From: an uncultured Pseudomonadota bacterium
GTDB taxonomy: Bacteria > Lernaellota > Lernaellaia > Lernaellales > Lernaellaceae
NCBI GenBank assembly: GCA_937967875.1
Contig: CALBTQ010000561.1
Span: forward strand, 1-7,135
Direction: 5' to 3'
DNA length: 7,135 nt
Shown piece by piece: positions 1 through 4,781 of this stretch. A model generated the notes under the pieces. That model ran no database searches. It worked only from the letters and a program-made list of their open reading frames with translations, and was not told the DNA's origin. Every line of letters begins with the position of its first letter. Within the stretch, counting starts at the first letter, position 1. A program made the translations under genes and the position numbers.

Positions 1-46
1 AGATCGTATTCGGTGACTGGAGTTCAGACGTGTGCTCTTCCGATCT
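1..46 (+). other. Illumina P7/read-2 adapter remnant (technical sequence)
   Basis: Positions 13-46 match the TruSeq read-2 adapter, beginning GTGACTGGAGTTC and ending CTCTTCCGATCT. The four bases before the intervening octamer (AGAT, 1-4) match the end of the P7 oligo. The octamer at 5-12 (CGTATTCG) sits where a library index belongs. This is library construct, not genome. It supplies an in-frame GTG at 32 that creates a false start for the following gene. The identification rests on recognising the adapter sequence and is very secure; the index reading is slightly less so. Confidence 0.98.
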
Positions 47-424
47 GAGCGCATCCAGGCCGCGCTCGGTCGCACGGCGGGAACCTGGAGGACATTGTTT
101 GAGAAAATCCGCGCGGAGCATCCCGACATCACCGAATCGTGGAATTATTACAATGACGGGAAAAGCTGGCTGCTGAAAGTCGTGCAGAAAAAGAAAACGA
201 TGTTTTGGTTGCTCGTTGAAAAGGGCGCGTTTCGGATCACGTTCTATTTCGCAACGCGGCTGACCGAGGCATTGCTGGCCAGCGAAATTTCCGCGGAACG
301 AAAAGCCGCCATCAAGGAAAGTGCGGCAAGCGGCAAGCTGAAAGGCATTTCCATCAAGTTCGGACCACGGAACGGAATACAAGATGTTCTAACATTGATC
401 GATTTGAAGAAAACGCTGAAATAA
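47..424 (+). CDS. DUF3788-family protein, 5'-truncated
   Basis: The coding region is open from the first genomic base (in frame from 47) to a TAA at 422-424, giving 125 genomic residues. The apparent GTG start at 32 and the next four codons come from adapter, so the true start lies outside the window. The segment YYNDGKSWLLKVVQKKKT, followed by FWLLVEKGAFRITFYF and a C-terminal helix-turn around KLKGISIKFGP, fits the DUF3788 family of small soluble proteins, which I recall as about 135-145 residues. Only a short N-terminal piece is probably missing. The family has no established biochemical role that I can state. There is no signal peptide or membrane segment in the visible part. A hairpin begins at the stop codon, and the next gene has its own candidate promoter, so the two are probably separate units. 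The family call is from pattern recognition, not a search. Confidence 0.8.
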   Translation, partial: ERIQAALGRTAGTWRTLFEKIRAEHPDITESWNYYNDGKSWLLKVVQKKKTMFWLLVEKGAFRITFYFATRLTEALLASEISAERKAAIKESAASGKLKGISIKFGPRNGIQDVLTLIDLKKTLK

Positions 425-448
425 TTAGCCAAACCAATTTGGTAATTA
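422..448 (+). terminator. Hairpin at end of DUF3788 gene, possible terminator
   Basis: TAATTA (422-427) plus CCAAA (429-433) pairs with TTTGG (438-442) plus TAATTA (443-448). This gives 11 pairs with one bulged G at 428 and a CCAA loop. It starts inside the stop codon, the usual place for a transcript end. It is AT-rich and has no immediate T-run (the T7 run is at 479-485), so it may be a weak terminator or an mRNA-stabilising 3' hairpin rather than a classical Rho-independent terminator. Confidence 0.4.
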
Positions 449-450
449 AC

Positions 451-479
451 TTGATAATAGCATTCTGTCGGTATATCGT
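451..479 (+). promoter_or_regulatory. Candidate sigma-70-like promoter of propeller lipoprotein
   Basis: TTGATA (451-456) is a 5/6 match to the -35 consensus. At 17 bp spacing lies TATCGT (474-479), and at 15 bp TATATC (472-477); each matches the -10 consensus at 4 of 6 positions. Transcription would begin near 484, inside a T7-G5 homopolymer pair (479-490), giving a leader of about 25 nt before the ATG at 510. The same -35 hexamer occurs in the better promoter before the lipoprotein gene at 4782. The -10 is weak, so this is tentative. Confidence 0.3.
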
Positions 480-509
480 TTTTTTGGGGGCGAACTATGG
501 AGGTGCAAA

Positions 510-1868
510 ATGAACATGATGTTTAAATTCGGGCTATTGATCGCCCTGTTGTTGAGCCTGACGCTTGTCGGTTGCGACGATGATGACGATGACGGTTCCG
601 ATGACGACGATTCAACCGATGACGATACGGACGATGACGACACGCTCGATGACGACACGGTCGATGACGATTCCGCCGACGACGACACGCACGAAACCGA
701 CGAAGCCTGCCTGTTTGTCGTCAACGATGACGATTCGTATTTTCACCAAAATCCGCAAGTCACGATGAACGCCGCAGGCGACTTCGCCTTCGTCTGGTCG
801 CTGACCGAGTACATCGGCGACGACGATGAAAAGGATGTGGATCCGGACGGCGTCATGGCCCGGTTCTACGACGCGGATGGAAACGCGCTCGGCAATCCCA
901 CGGTGGTTTTCCCGACCGCTAACGCCGACTGGGCGCGGGCGCACGTCGCCAGCGGAGACGATCGCGTGGTGTTCGCCTGGACGCACTACGGTGCGGGCGA
1001 TGCCGCGCAGGGCGTTTATGCGCGCTTGTACACGTGGGACGGCGCGGCGCTCGACGACGCTTTCCTGGTGGCCGGTGAAGAGGGCGGTGAAATGGCGGTC
1101 TTCTCCTCCGTCGCCATGAACGCGGACGGTGATTTTTTGATCGTGTATTCCATCGGTACAACAAGTGTTCTTGAGTCGCGAGTGCAACGTTTCGACGCCG
1201 ACGGCGATCCGGTGGGCGACGCCATCGAGATCACCGAGGTCGGTCTTTCGGACATGGATGCCGACGGCAATTTCATTGTTATTTGGAATTTACCGGGAAC
1301 GCCGCCGGAGTTCGACGTTTACGCGCAACGCTACCGGGCGGACGGCACGGCGCTGGACGATTCGTTCCGCGTGAATGAAACAACCGACCTGGGACAGGTA
1401 GGCACCGGCTTGGCGGTGGCGCCCGACGGACATTTCGTCGTCGCGTGGCATTACATCGAAGTCTACAACTCGCAACTGGACGCGTACGCGCGCGTTTACG
1501 AGGCGGACGGTTCCGCGCGCACCGGCGAGTTTCGAATGAACGACGAAGTGGCCGGCGTACAGGCGCGCCCGAGCGTGGACTTGGCCGCCGACGGGCGCTT
1601 TGTCGCATCCTGGGCGCTGCAGAAAACTGGCGAATATGCCTTCGGCGTGCGTGGTCGTCGCTATGCGGCGGACGGCGCGACGAGCGGCGACGAGATGGCG
1701 ATATTCAATTACCACAGCGTGGAAAATTCCGGCAACGCTCCCACGGTGGCGATGAGCGACGACGGCACGTTCGTGGTCGCGGTCGACCGCTACGACGAGA
1801 ATGACGAATACCTACAGATCGTCGCGCGCCGCTTCGACGGCGCCGGCAACGCGCTGTGTCCGGAGTGA
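510..1868 (+). CDS. Asp-tract lipoprotein with predicted seven-bladed beta-propeller
   Basis: 452 residues. The ATG at 510 is chosen for its strong ribosome binding site, GGAGG at 499-503, 6 nt upstream. Residues 1-21 are a lipoprotein signal peptide with lipobox LVGC, so Cys22 would be lipidated and the protein anchored in the envelope. Residues 23-64 are an Asp/Thr/Ser tract directly after the Cys. From about residue 67 to the end there are seven copies of a roughly 50-60-residue unit containing a ...ADG-type turn and an inner strand such as FVFAW: FAFVW, VVFAW, FLIVY, FIVIW, FVVAW, FVASW and FVVAV. Seven units suggest a closed seven-bladed propeller. The N-terminal strand (CLFVVN) appears to complete the last unit, a velcro closure. 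The only mature-domain cysteines are Cys67 and Cys450, one at each end. Ligand and function are unknown; propellers of this type usually serve binding or scaffolding. The propeller part looks more GC-rich than the lipoproteins downstream. The gene converges on the MDR gene with only 27 bp between stop codons and no clear terminator there. Confidence 0.9.
   Translation: MNMMFKFGLLIALLLSLTLVGCDDDDDDGSDDDDSTDDDTDDDDTLDDDTVDDDSADDDTHETDEACLFVVNDDDSYFHQNPQVTMNAAGDFAFVWSLTEYIGDDDEKDVDPDGVMARFYDADGNALGNPTVVFPTANADWARAHVASGDDRVVFAWTHYGAGDAAQGVYARLYTWDGAALDDAFLVAGEEGGEMAVFSSVAMNADGDFLIVYSIGTTSVLESRVQRFDADGDPVGDAIEITEVGLSDMDADGNFIVIWNLPGTPPEFDVYAQRYRADGTALDDSFRVNETTDLGQVGTGLAVAPDGHFVVAWHYIEVYNSQLDAYARVYEADGSARTGEFRMNDEVAGVQARPSVDLAADGRFVASWALQKTGEYAFGVRGRRYAADGATSGDEMAIFNYHSVENSGNAPTVAMSDDGTFVVAVDRYDENDEYLQIVARRFDGAGNALCPE
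576..701 (+). repeat. GAC/GAT low-complexity tract encoding Asp linker
   Basis: Residues 23-64 of the first lipoprotein are encoded almost entirely by GAC and GAT codons broken by Thr, Ser, Leu, Val or Ala codons, in patterns such as DDDT, DDDTV and DDDSA. GAC and GAT are mixed, so the protein repeat is more regular than the DNA repeat. That suggests selection on the acidic linker rather than only recent slippage. The antisense reading gives a long Ser-rich open frame that is a by-product. Confidence 0.9.
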
Positions 1869-1895
1869 TCGGCCCGAGCGACAATCGAATGTGCG

Positions 1896-2858
1896 TCACA
1901 TGGTAATGACGAGTTTGCCGTGAGCGCGTCCCTGTTCCAATGTGCGAATGGCGGCGGGAACCTCGCGTAGGCTGAAGCTCTTGTCGATCACCGGTTTTAC
2001 CTTGCCGGCTTGCACCAGGTCTTTGATGACGCCCAGGTCCGCCAGATTCGATTTGGCCAACATCGATTTGAACTTTTTATCGCTCAGCGCGGAGAGCAGC
2101 GGCCCCAACGACATCACTTGTAAGGTTCGTTTTCCGCCGACCATGATGTAAGCGCCACCAGGATTGAGCACGCGCTTGTATTGGCCGAGCGTGTATTGCG
2201 CCGCGGTGTCGAGGATCAAATCGTAACGTTTGCCGTTGGCGGTGAAATTATCCTTGGTGTAATCGATGACGTGATCGGCGCCGAGCGAGCGCACCAGGTC
2301 CATTTTGCCGGTGCTGCAAACGCCGGTCACTTCCGCCCCGAACGATTTGGCGATCTGCACCGCGAACAGGCCGACGTTGCCCGACGCGCCGTTGATCAAA
2401 ACTTTTTTACCAGGTTGGATATTGCCGTGGTCACGCAATCCTTGCAGAGCGGTGATGGTCGAAACGGGAAGGGCGGCGGCCTCTTCGAATGATGAATCGG
2501 CGGGCATTTTCAGCAGCGCGTTCGCGGGAACGCTGACATATTCGGCGAATCCGCCAAAGCCATAGTTGGAGATATCACCGAAGACTTTATCGCCCGGTTG
2601 GAATTGCGTAACGTTGTTGCCGACCTGCTCGATTTCTCCGGCGATGTCGACGCCGAGAATGTTGACTTTCGGTTTGGTCAGACCGAAGAACAGTCGAACC
2701 AGAAACGGATCGCCCCGCAGCAAACGCCAGTCGGCGGCGTTGACGGATGCAGCGCGAATTTTAACCAATGCTTCATCATCTTTGGGGGTCGGCTTGGGCA
2801 CTTCTTGATATTGCAACTCGTCGGGGGACCCGTAGCGATGGTAGACTATTGCCTTCAT
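1896..2858 (-). CDS. Zinc-independent quinone oxidoreductase-like MDR dehydrogenase
   Basis: 320 residues, the usual size for the quinone-oxidoreductase (Qor-like, COG0604-type) branch of medium-chain dehydrogenases/reductases. Expected role: cytosolic NAD(P)H-dependent reduction of a quinone, enone or related carbonyl; the substrate is unknown. The start MKAIVYHRYG is the family's standard N-terminus and is preceded on the minus strand by AAGGATGAG about 7 nt upstream. The frame stays open 52 codons further (to 3014), but that stretch is AT-rich leader and is not included. The GroES-like domain occupies about residues 27-115, with GVDIAGEIEQVG at 69-80 and GDKVFG at 89-94. The Rossmann domain carries the dinucleotide-binding motif GASGNVG at 157-163. 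The Cys/His ligands of zinc-dependent alcohol dehydrogenases are absent. It is divergent from the sigma-factor gene and converges on the first lipoprotein gene. The family call is firm, the substrate is not. Confidence 0.93.
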   Translation of the reverse strand: MKAIVYHRYGSPDELQYQEVPKPTPKDDEALVKIRAASVNAADWRLLRGDPFLVRLFFGLTKPKVNILGVDIAGEIEQVGNNVTQFQPGDKVFGDISNYGFGGFAEYVSVPANALLKMPADSSFEEAAALPVSTITALQGLRDHGNIQPGKKVLINGASGNVGLFAVQIAKSFGAEVTGVCSTGKMDLVRSLGADHVIDYTKDNFTANGKRYDLILDTAAQYTLGQYKRVLNPGGAYIMVGGKRTLQVMSLGPLLSALSDKKFKSMLAKSNLADLGVIKDLVQAGKVKPVIDKSFSLREVPAAIRTLEQGRAHGKLVITM

Positions 2859-3110
2859 TTTCTCATCCTTTCCGCGGCTTCCAATTTTTCCCATCAATGG
2901 GATGACGGTGCGGCCACAATGTAAACTTCCATCATCAAATGTAAAGGCTTGTCGGGAAAATAATATTATCAATAGATAGAATATAAATATATTTGATCGT
3001 GGCATGATCCGCATTGTTTTTCAGGTAAAATGATTAAATAAAATATTTTTCATTTTTCGACAATAAGGAGCGAGTCTCAAACGACCTAAAGGTGGAAAGG
3101 GCGTTGATTG
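2859..3110. promoter_or_regulatory. AT-rich divergent intergenic region between MDR and sigma-factor genes
   Basis: This 252-bp stretch separates two divergent genes and should hold promoters for both. On the minus strand TTTATA (2987-2982) and TATTAT (2965-2960), 16 bp apart, form a reasonable sigma-70-like promoter for the MDR gene, with a start near 2953 and a leader of about 95 nt. On the plus strand I see no strong match. TTGTTT (3014-3019) with TAAAAT (3039-3044, 19 bp spacing) or TAAATA (3035-3040, 15 bp) is possible for the sigma-factor gene. Short palindromes ATAATATTAT (2960-2969) and AAAATATTTT (3040-3049) are expected in such AT-rich DNA. No convincing small gene is visible here. 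Confidence 0.45.
2918..2945. repeat. Direct repeat AATGTAAA x2, 20-bp period, in MDR leader
   Basis: AATGTAAA occurs at 2918-2925 and again at 2938-2945, a 20-bp repeat distance close to two helical turns. Read on the MDR strand it is TTTACATT. If the proposed MDR promoter (start near 2953) is right, both copies lie just downstream of the transcription start, a position suited to a repressor operator. No regulator gene for it is visible in the window. Chance occurrence in AT-rich DNA is possible. Confidence 0.35.
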
Positions 3111-3641
3111 ATGAAACGGCAATCCGACGAAACAAACGAACTGTTGAGCGTTTTGCTCGATAGCCGGTCGCGATTGCTGGGCACCGCCCGCCACGTTTTA
3201 CGCGACGAGATGGAAGCGGAAGACATTGTGCAGGAAGTGATGGAAACCGTCATCTCCGCCCCGAATCTGCTGGAAGAAGTGCAGAACGCGGCCGGTTGGT
3301 TGGCCACGTTGGTTTATCGGCGAAGCGTGGACACTTTACGGAAGTTCAGTCGAAGAAGGTTTCTCGCCGAAGGGGAATTGGAAACGAAATCGGATGACAA
3401 TCCTTCCGCGTCGGAATTGCTGGAGGAAAAAGAAATCCGCGAAGCAATTTTCGAGGCGATCGAGAACCTTTCTCCCGAATTGTTTTATGTATTCGAGGGC
3501 AACGTGCTGGATGAAAAACCGTTTCGTCAACTCGCCGAGGAAAGCGGCATTCCCATGGGGACGCTGATGGCGCGCAAACAAAGCGCGGTGAAACGAATGC
3601 GAGAAGAATTGACGCGCAGGGGAATTATCGTCCCTCGCTGA
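3111..3641 (+). CDS. ECF-type RNA polymerase sigma-70 factor
   Basis: 176 residues, typical for an extracytoplasmic-function sigma factor with only regions 2 and 4. The ATG at 3111 is preferred over the TTG immediately before it; AAAGGG at 3096-3101 is the likely ribosome binding site. Region 2 spans about residues 10-80, with the core-binding AEDIVQEV motif (36-43) and the -10-contacting helix WLATLVYRRSVDTLRK (63-78). A short acidic linker (about 87-107) follows. Region 4 spans about 110-170, with ENLSPELFYVF (118-128), a helix-turn-helix around FRQLAEESGIPMGTLMARK (138-156) and a closing VKRMREEL. It would direct RNA polymerase to a small regulon. It lies 17 bp before a small membrane protein gene, the usual arrangement for a sigma factor and its membrane-bound antagonist. 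The ECF subgroup and signal cannot be told by eye. Confidence 0.92.
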   Translation: MKRQSDETNELLSVLLDSRSRLLGTARHVLRDEMEAEDIVQEVMETVISAPNLLEEVQNAAGWLATLVYRRSVDTLRKFSRRRFLAEGELETKSDDNPSASELLEEKEIREAIFEAIENLSPELFYVFEGNVLDEKPFRQLAEESGIPMGTLMARKQSAVKRMREELTRRGIIVPR

Positions 3642-3658
3642 AGAGAGGAGTTACGGTG

Positions 3659-4003
3659 ATGAAAAAAAACTCCGGAACACGGATTGTCGGACTGGTTGTC
3701 GTCGGCCTGACCACGGCCTGTATGCTCGGCTTGATCTTCGGCCTGGTGGTCATGTGGCTATGGAACGCCGTGATGCCCGGCATCTTCGATCTGCCGACCA
3801 TCGGCTATTGGCAGGCGGTGGGCTTGTTCATCCTCGCGCATCTCCTGTTCAAGAGCCCCGGGCATCATGACCATCATGAACACGGCTTCAAAGCTCATCA
3901 ATGTTCGGGCGGGAAAATCCACGCCAAGGTGGAAAAATGGCTCAACAGCGAAGAGAAGCAATTCGTCGATGCCGAAGCGAAACCCGAAGATCCTAACGCG
4001 TAA
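3659..4003 (+). CDS. Small two-helix membrane protein with His-rich tail, sigma-factor partner
   Basis: 114 residues from the ATG at 3659; a GTG at 3656 directly before it is an alternative. GAGGAG at 3645-3650 is the ribosome binding site, 8 nt upstream. Two hydrophobic segments are visible, about residues 9-35 and 50-64, joined by WNAVMPGIFDLPTIGYWQA. That loop resembles a conserved motif I recall from small membrane proteins encoded next to ECF sigma factors (LWN..MP.IF.LP.I..WQA.GL). After the second helix comes a His cluster, H69, H70, H72, H73, H75, H80 and H88, with C82, followed by an amphipathic tail (KVEKWLNSEEKQF). It lacks the zinc anti-sigma signature HxxxCxxC. The position in the operon suggests an anti-sigma factor or envelope sensor, and the His/Cys cluster suggests metal binding. 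Both are inference; no function is shown directly. Confidence 0.85.
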   Translation: MKKNSGTRIVGLVVVGLTTACMLGLIFGLVVMWLWNAVMPGIFDLPTIGYWQAVGLFILAHLLFKSPGHHDHHEHGFKAHQCSGGKIHAKVEKWLNSEEKQFVDAEAKPEDPNA

Positions 4004-4022
4004 GATAACATATTCAACGACC

Positions 4023-4036
4023 TGATGAAATCATCA
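4023..4036. repeat. Short inverted repeat in the membrane protein-methyltransferase gap
   Basis: TGATGA (4023-4028) and TCATCA (4031-4036) are perfect inverted copies with an AA spacer, in the 59-bp gap between the two genes. The two-base spacer is too tight for a stable RNA hairpin of full length, so a protein-binding dyad is more likely than a terminator. It may also be chance. Confidence 0.25.
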
Positions 4037-4062
4037 ATGTTGTCGTGATGAAGGAGGATGCT

Positions 4063-4635
4063 ATGCCTAAAAACGCCCACTCAATCCCGTCGCCGATGCC
4101 CTACACGCGAGCCGAACATCTGCTTCATCCGTTGCGGCGGCTGTTGCAAAGTCCGAAGCGACTCGTCAGGCGCTTGTCCCTCAGAGCGGATTCGCAGGTC
4201 CTGGAACTCGGCCCCGGCCCGGGCTATTTCAGCGCCGAATTGGCCCGGTCGATTCCGCGCGGCAAGCTGGTGCTGGTGGACATCCAGCAGGAGATGCTGG
4301 ACATGGCGAGCAAGCGTCTTGGCGAAATGAAGTTGAACAATATCGAGTATCGGCAGGGCGACGGGATTTCGCTGCCGACTGACGACGGCGTTTTCGATTG
4401 CGCGTTTCTGGTGAGCGTGCTCGGCGAAATTCCCAATCGCGACGCATGCCTGCGGGAGATCCATCGTACGTTGCGAACCGATGGAATTCTTTCGATTACG
4501 GAAAATAGTTATTTTGATCCCGACTACATTCTTCCGGCTGAATTGGAGCGGGCGGTGAAGCAAGCGGGATTTTCGACCGACCGAACGTACAAAGGGCTAA
4601 TGCAGTTCACGATGCATTTTCGCAAAGAAGGTTGA
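4063..4635 (+). CDS. Class I SAM-dependent methyltransferase (UbiE/Methyltransf_11-like)
   Basis: 190 residues. The ATG at 4063 is chosen because a full AAGGAGG (4051-4057) sits 5 nt upstream; the earlier GTG/ATG at 4045/4048 overlap or precede that site. Motif I, the SAM-binding glycine loop, is VLELGPGPGY at 46-55. The acidic residue that contacts the SAM ribose is D73 in LVLVDI. The motif following the third strand is QGDG, with D100. The post-I strand is FDCAFLVSVLGEI, with D112. A typical methyltransferase helix with LREIHRTLRTDG follows. There is no signal peptide or membrane helix, so it is cytosolic. The short C-terminal region gives no substrate clue; small-molecule, quinone or lipid substrates are all possible. 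It lies 59 bp after the His-rich membrane protein, probably in the same transcript as the sigma factor. Confidence 0.9.
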   Translation: MPKNAHSIPSPMPYTRAEHLLHPLRRLLQSPKRLVRRLSLRADSQVLELGPGPGYFSAELARSIPRGKLVLVDIQQEMLDMASKRLGEMKLNNIEYRQGDGISLPTDDGVFDCAFLVSVLGEIPNRDACLREIHRTLRTDGILSITENSYFDPDYILPAELERAVKQAGFSTDRTYKGLMQFTMHFRKEG

Positions 4636-4677
4636 GGAGTTAAGATCATTGGAAGGTGATAATTAAAGCTAAATATT

Positions 4678-4700
4678 CGACAATCAATCTGATTTAGTCG
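4678..4700. terminator. Imperfect hairpin downstream of methyltransferase gene
   Basis: CGAC (4678-4681) plus AATCA (4682-4686) pairs with TGATT (4690-4694) and GTCG (4697-4700), leaving a 3-nt loop and a 2-nt bulge. It lies 43 bp after the methyltransferase stop and before the promoter of the next gene, a sensible place for the sigma-factor operon to end. There is no T-run after it, so if it terminates, it does so weakly or with help. Confidence 0.3.
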
Positions 4701-4706
4701 TCTCAA

Positions 4707-4727
4707 TTTATGTTGATATAACATAAA
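4707..4727. promoter_or_regulatory. Perfect dyad overlapping -35 box, candidate operator
   Basis: TTTATGTT (4707-4714) and AACATAAA (4720-4727) are perfect 8-bp inverted copies around a 5-bp spacer GATAT. The dyad covers the proposed -35 hexamer of the downstream lipoprotein gene, where a bound repressor would block RNA polymerase. The size and symmetry fit a dimeric helix-turn-helix regulator. No such regulator is encoded in the window. A weak RNA hairpin is the alternative reading, though no T-run follows. Confidence 0.45.
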
Positions 4728-4741
4728 ATTTCATTCATAAT
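4713..4741 (+). promoter_or_regulatory. Sigma-70-like promoter of the large propeller lipoprotein gene
   Basis: TTGATA (4713-4718) and CATAAT (4736-4741) each match the consensus at 5 of 6 positions and are exactly 17 bp apart. Transcription would start near 4748, giving a leader of about 34 nt before the ATG at 4782. This is the best promoter match in the window. It suggests that the lipoprotein pair at 4782-7089 is transcribed by a housekeeping-type sigma factor rather than the ECF factor upstream. Confidence 0.5.
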
Positions 4742-4781
4742 TCGCTTTACATAAAATTGAATCTTATCTGGAGCATAAAAA

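Noticed and set aside
576..701. Tandem repeats considered as a CRISPR array
   Set aside because: The repeats are short, coding and contiguous, with no spacers. They encode an in-frame Asp linker after a lipobox.
446..724. Ser-rich antisense open frame opposite the first Asp tract
   Set aside because: GAC/GAT repeats read backwards give TCA/TCG/TCC-type Ser codons without stops. The same happens opposite the other two tracts (4703-5197 and 6445-6945). There is no ribosome binding site, and each ORF sits on a well-supported sense gene.
612..1187. Long antisense frames across the first propeller gene, including Arg-rich ones at 1279-1715
   Set aside because: They are typical shadows of a GC-rich coding region, with no family resemblance and no start signals.
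1165..1275. DADGN-type motifs as EF-hand or dockerin calcium sites
   Set aside because: The motif recurs once or twice per propeller unit at a strand turn and lacks the full spacing of acidic ligands of an EF-hand loop. A beta-turn explains it; individual calcium sites cannot be excluded.
1869..1895. Bidirectional terminator between the convergent lipoprotein and MDR genes
   Set aside because: The 27-bp gap has no convincing stem followed by a T-run in either direction.
2859..3014. 52-codon N-terminal extension of the MDR dehydrogenase with a hydrophobic FIFYLLIILF stretch
   Set aside because: The family's normal start MKAIVY is at 2858 with a good ribosome binding site. The extension is AT-rich leader DNA holding the likely promoter, and the hydrophobic run is a by-product of AT-rich codons; a cytosolic enzyme needs no signal peptide.
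3065..3075. AAGGAG as a ribosome binding site for a leader peptide before the sigma factor
   Set aside because: No start codon lies at a suitable distance after it, and the short ATG frame at 3030 ends after three codons.
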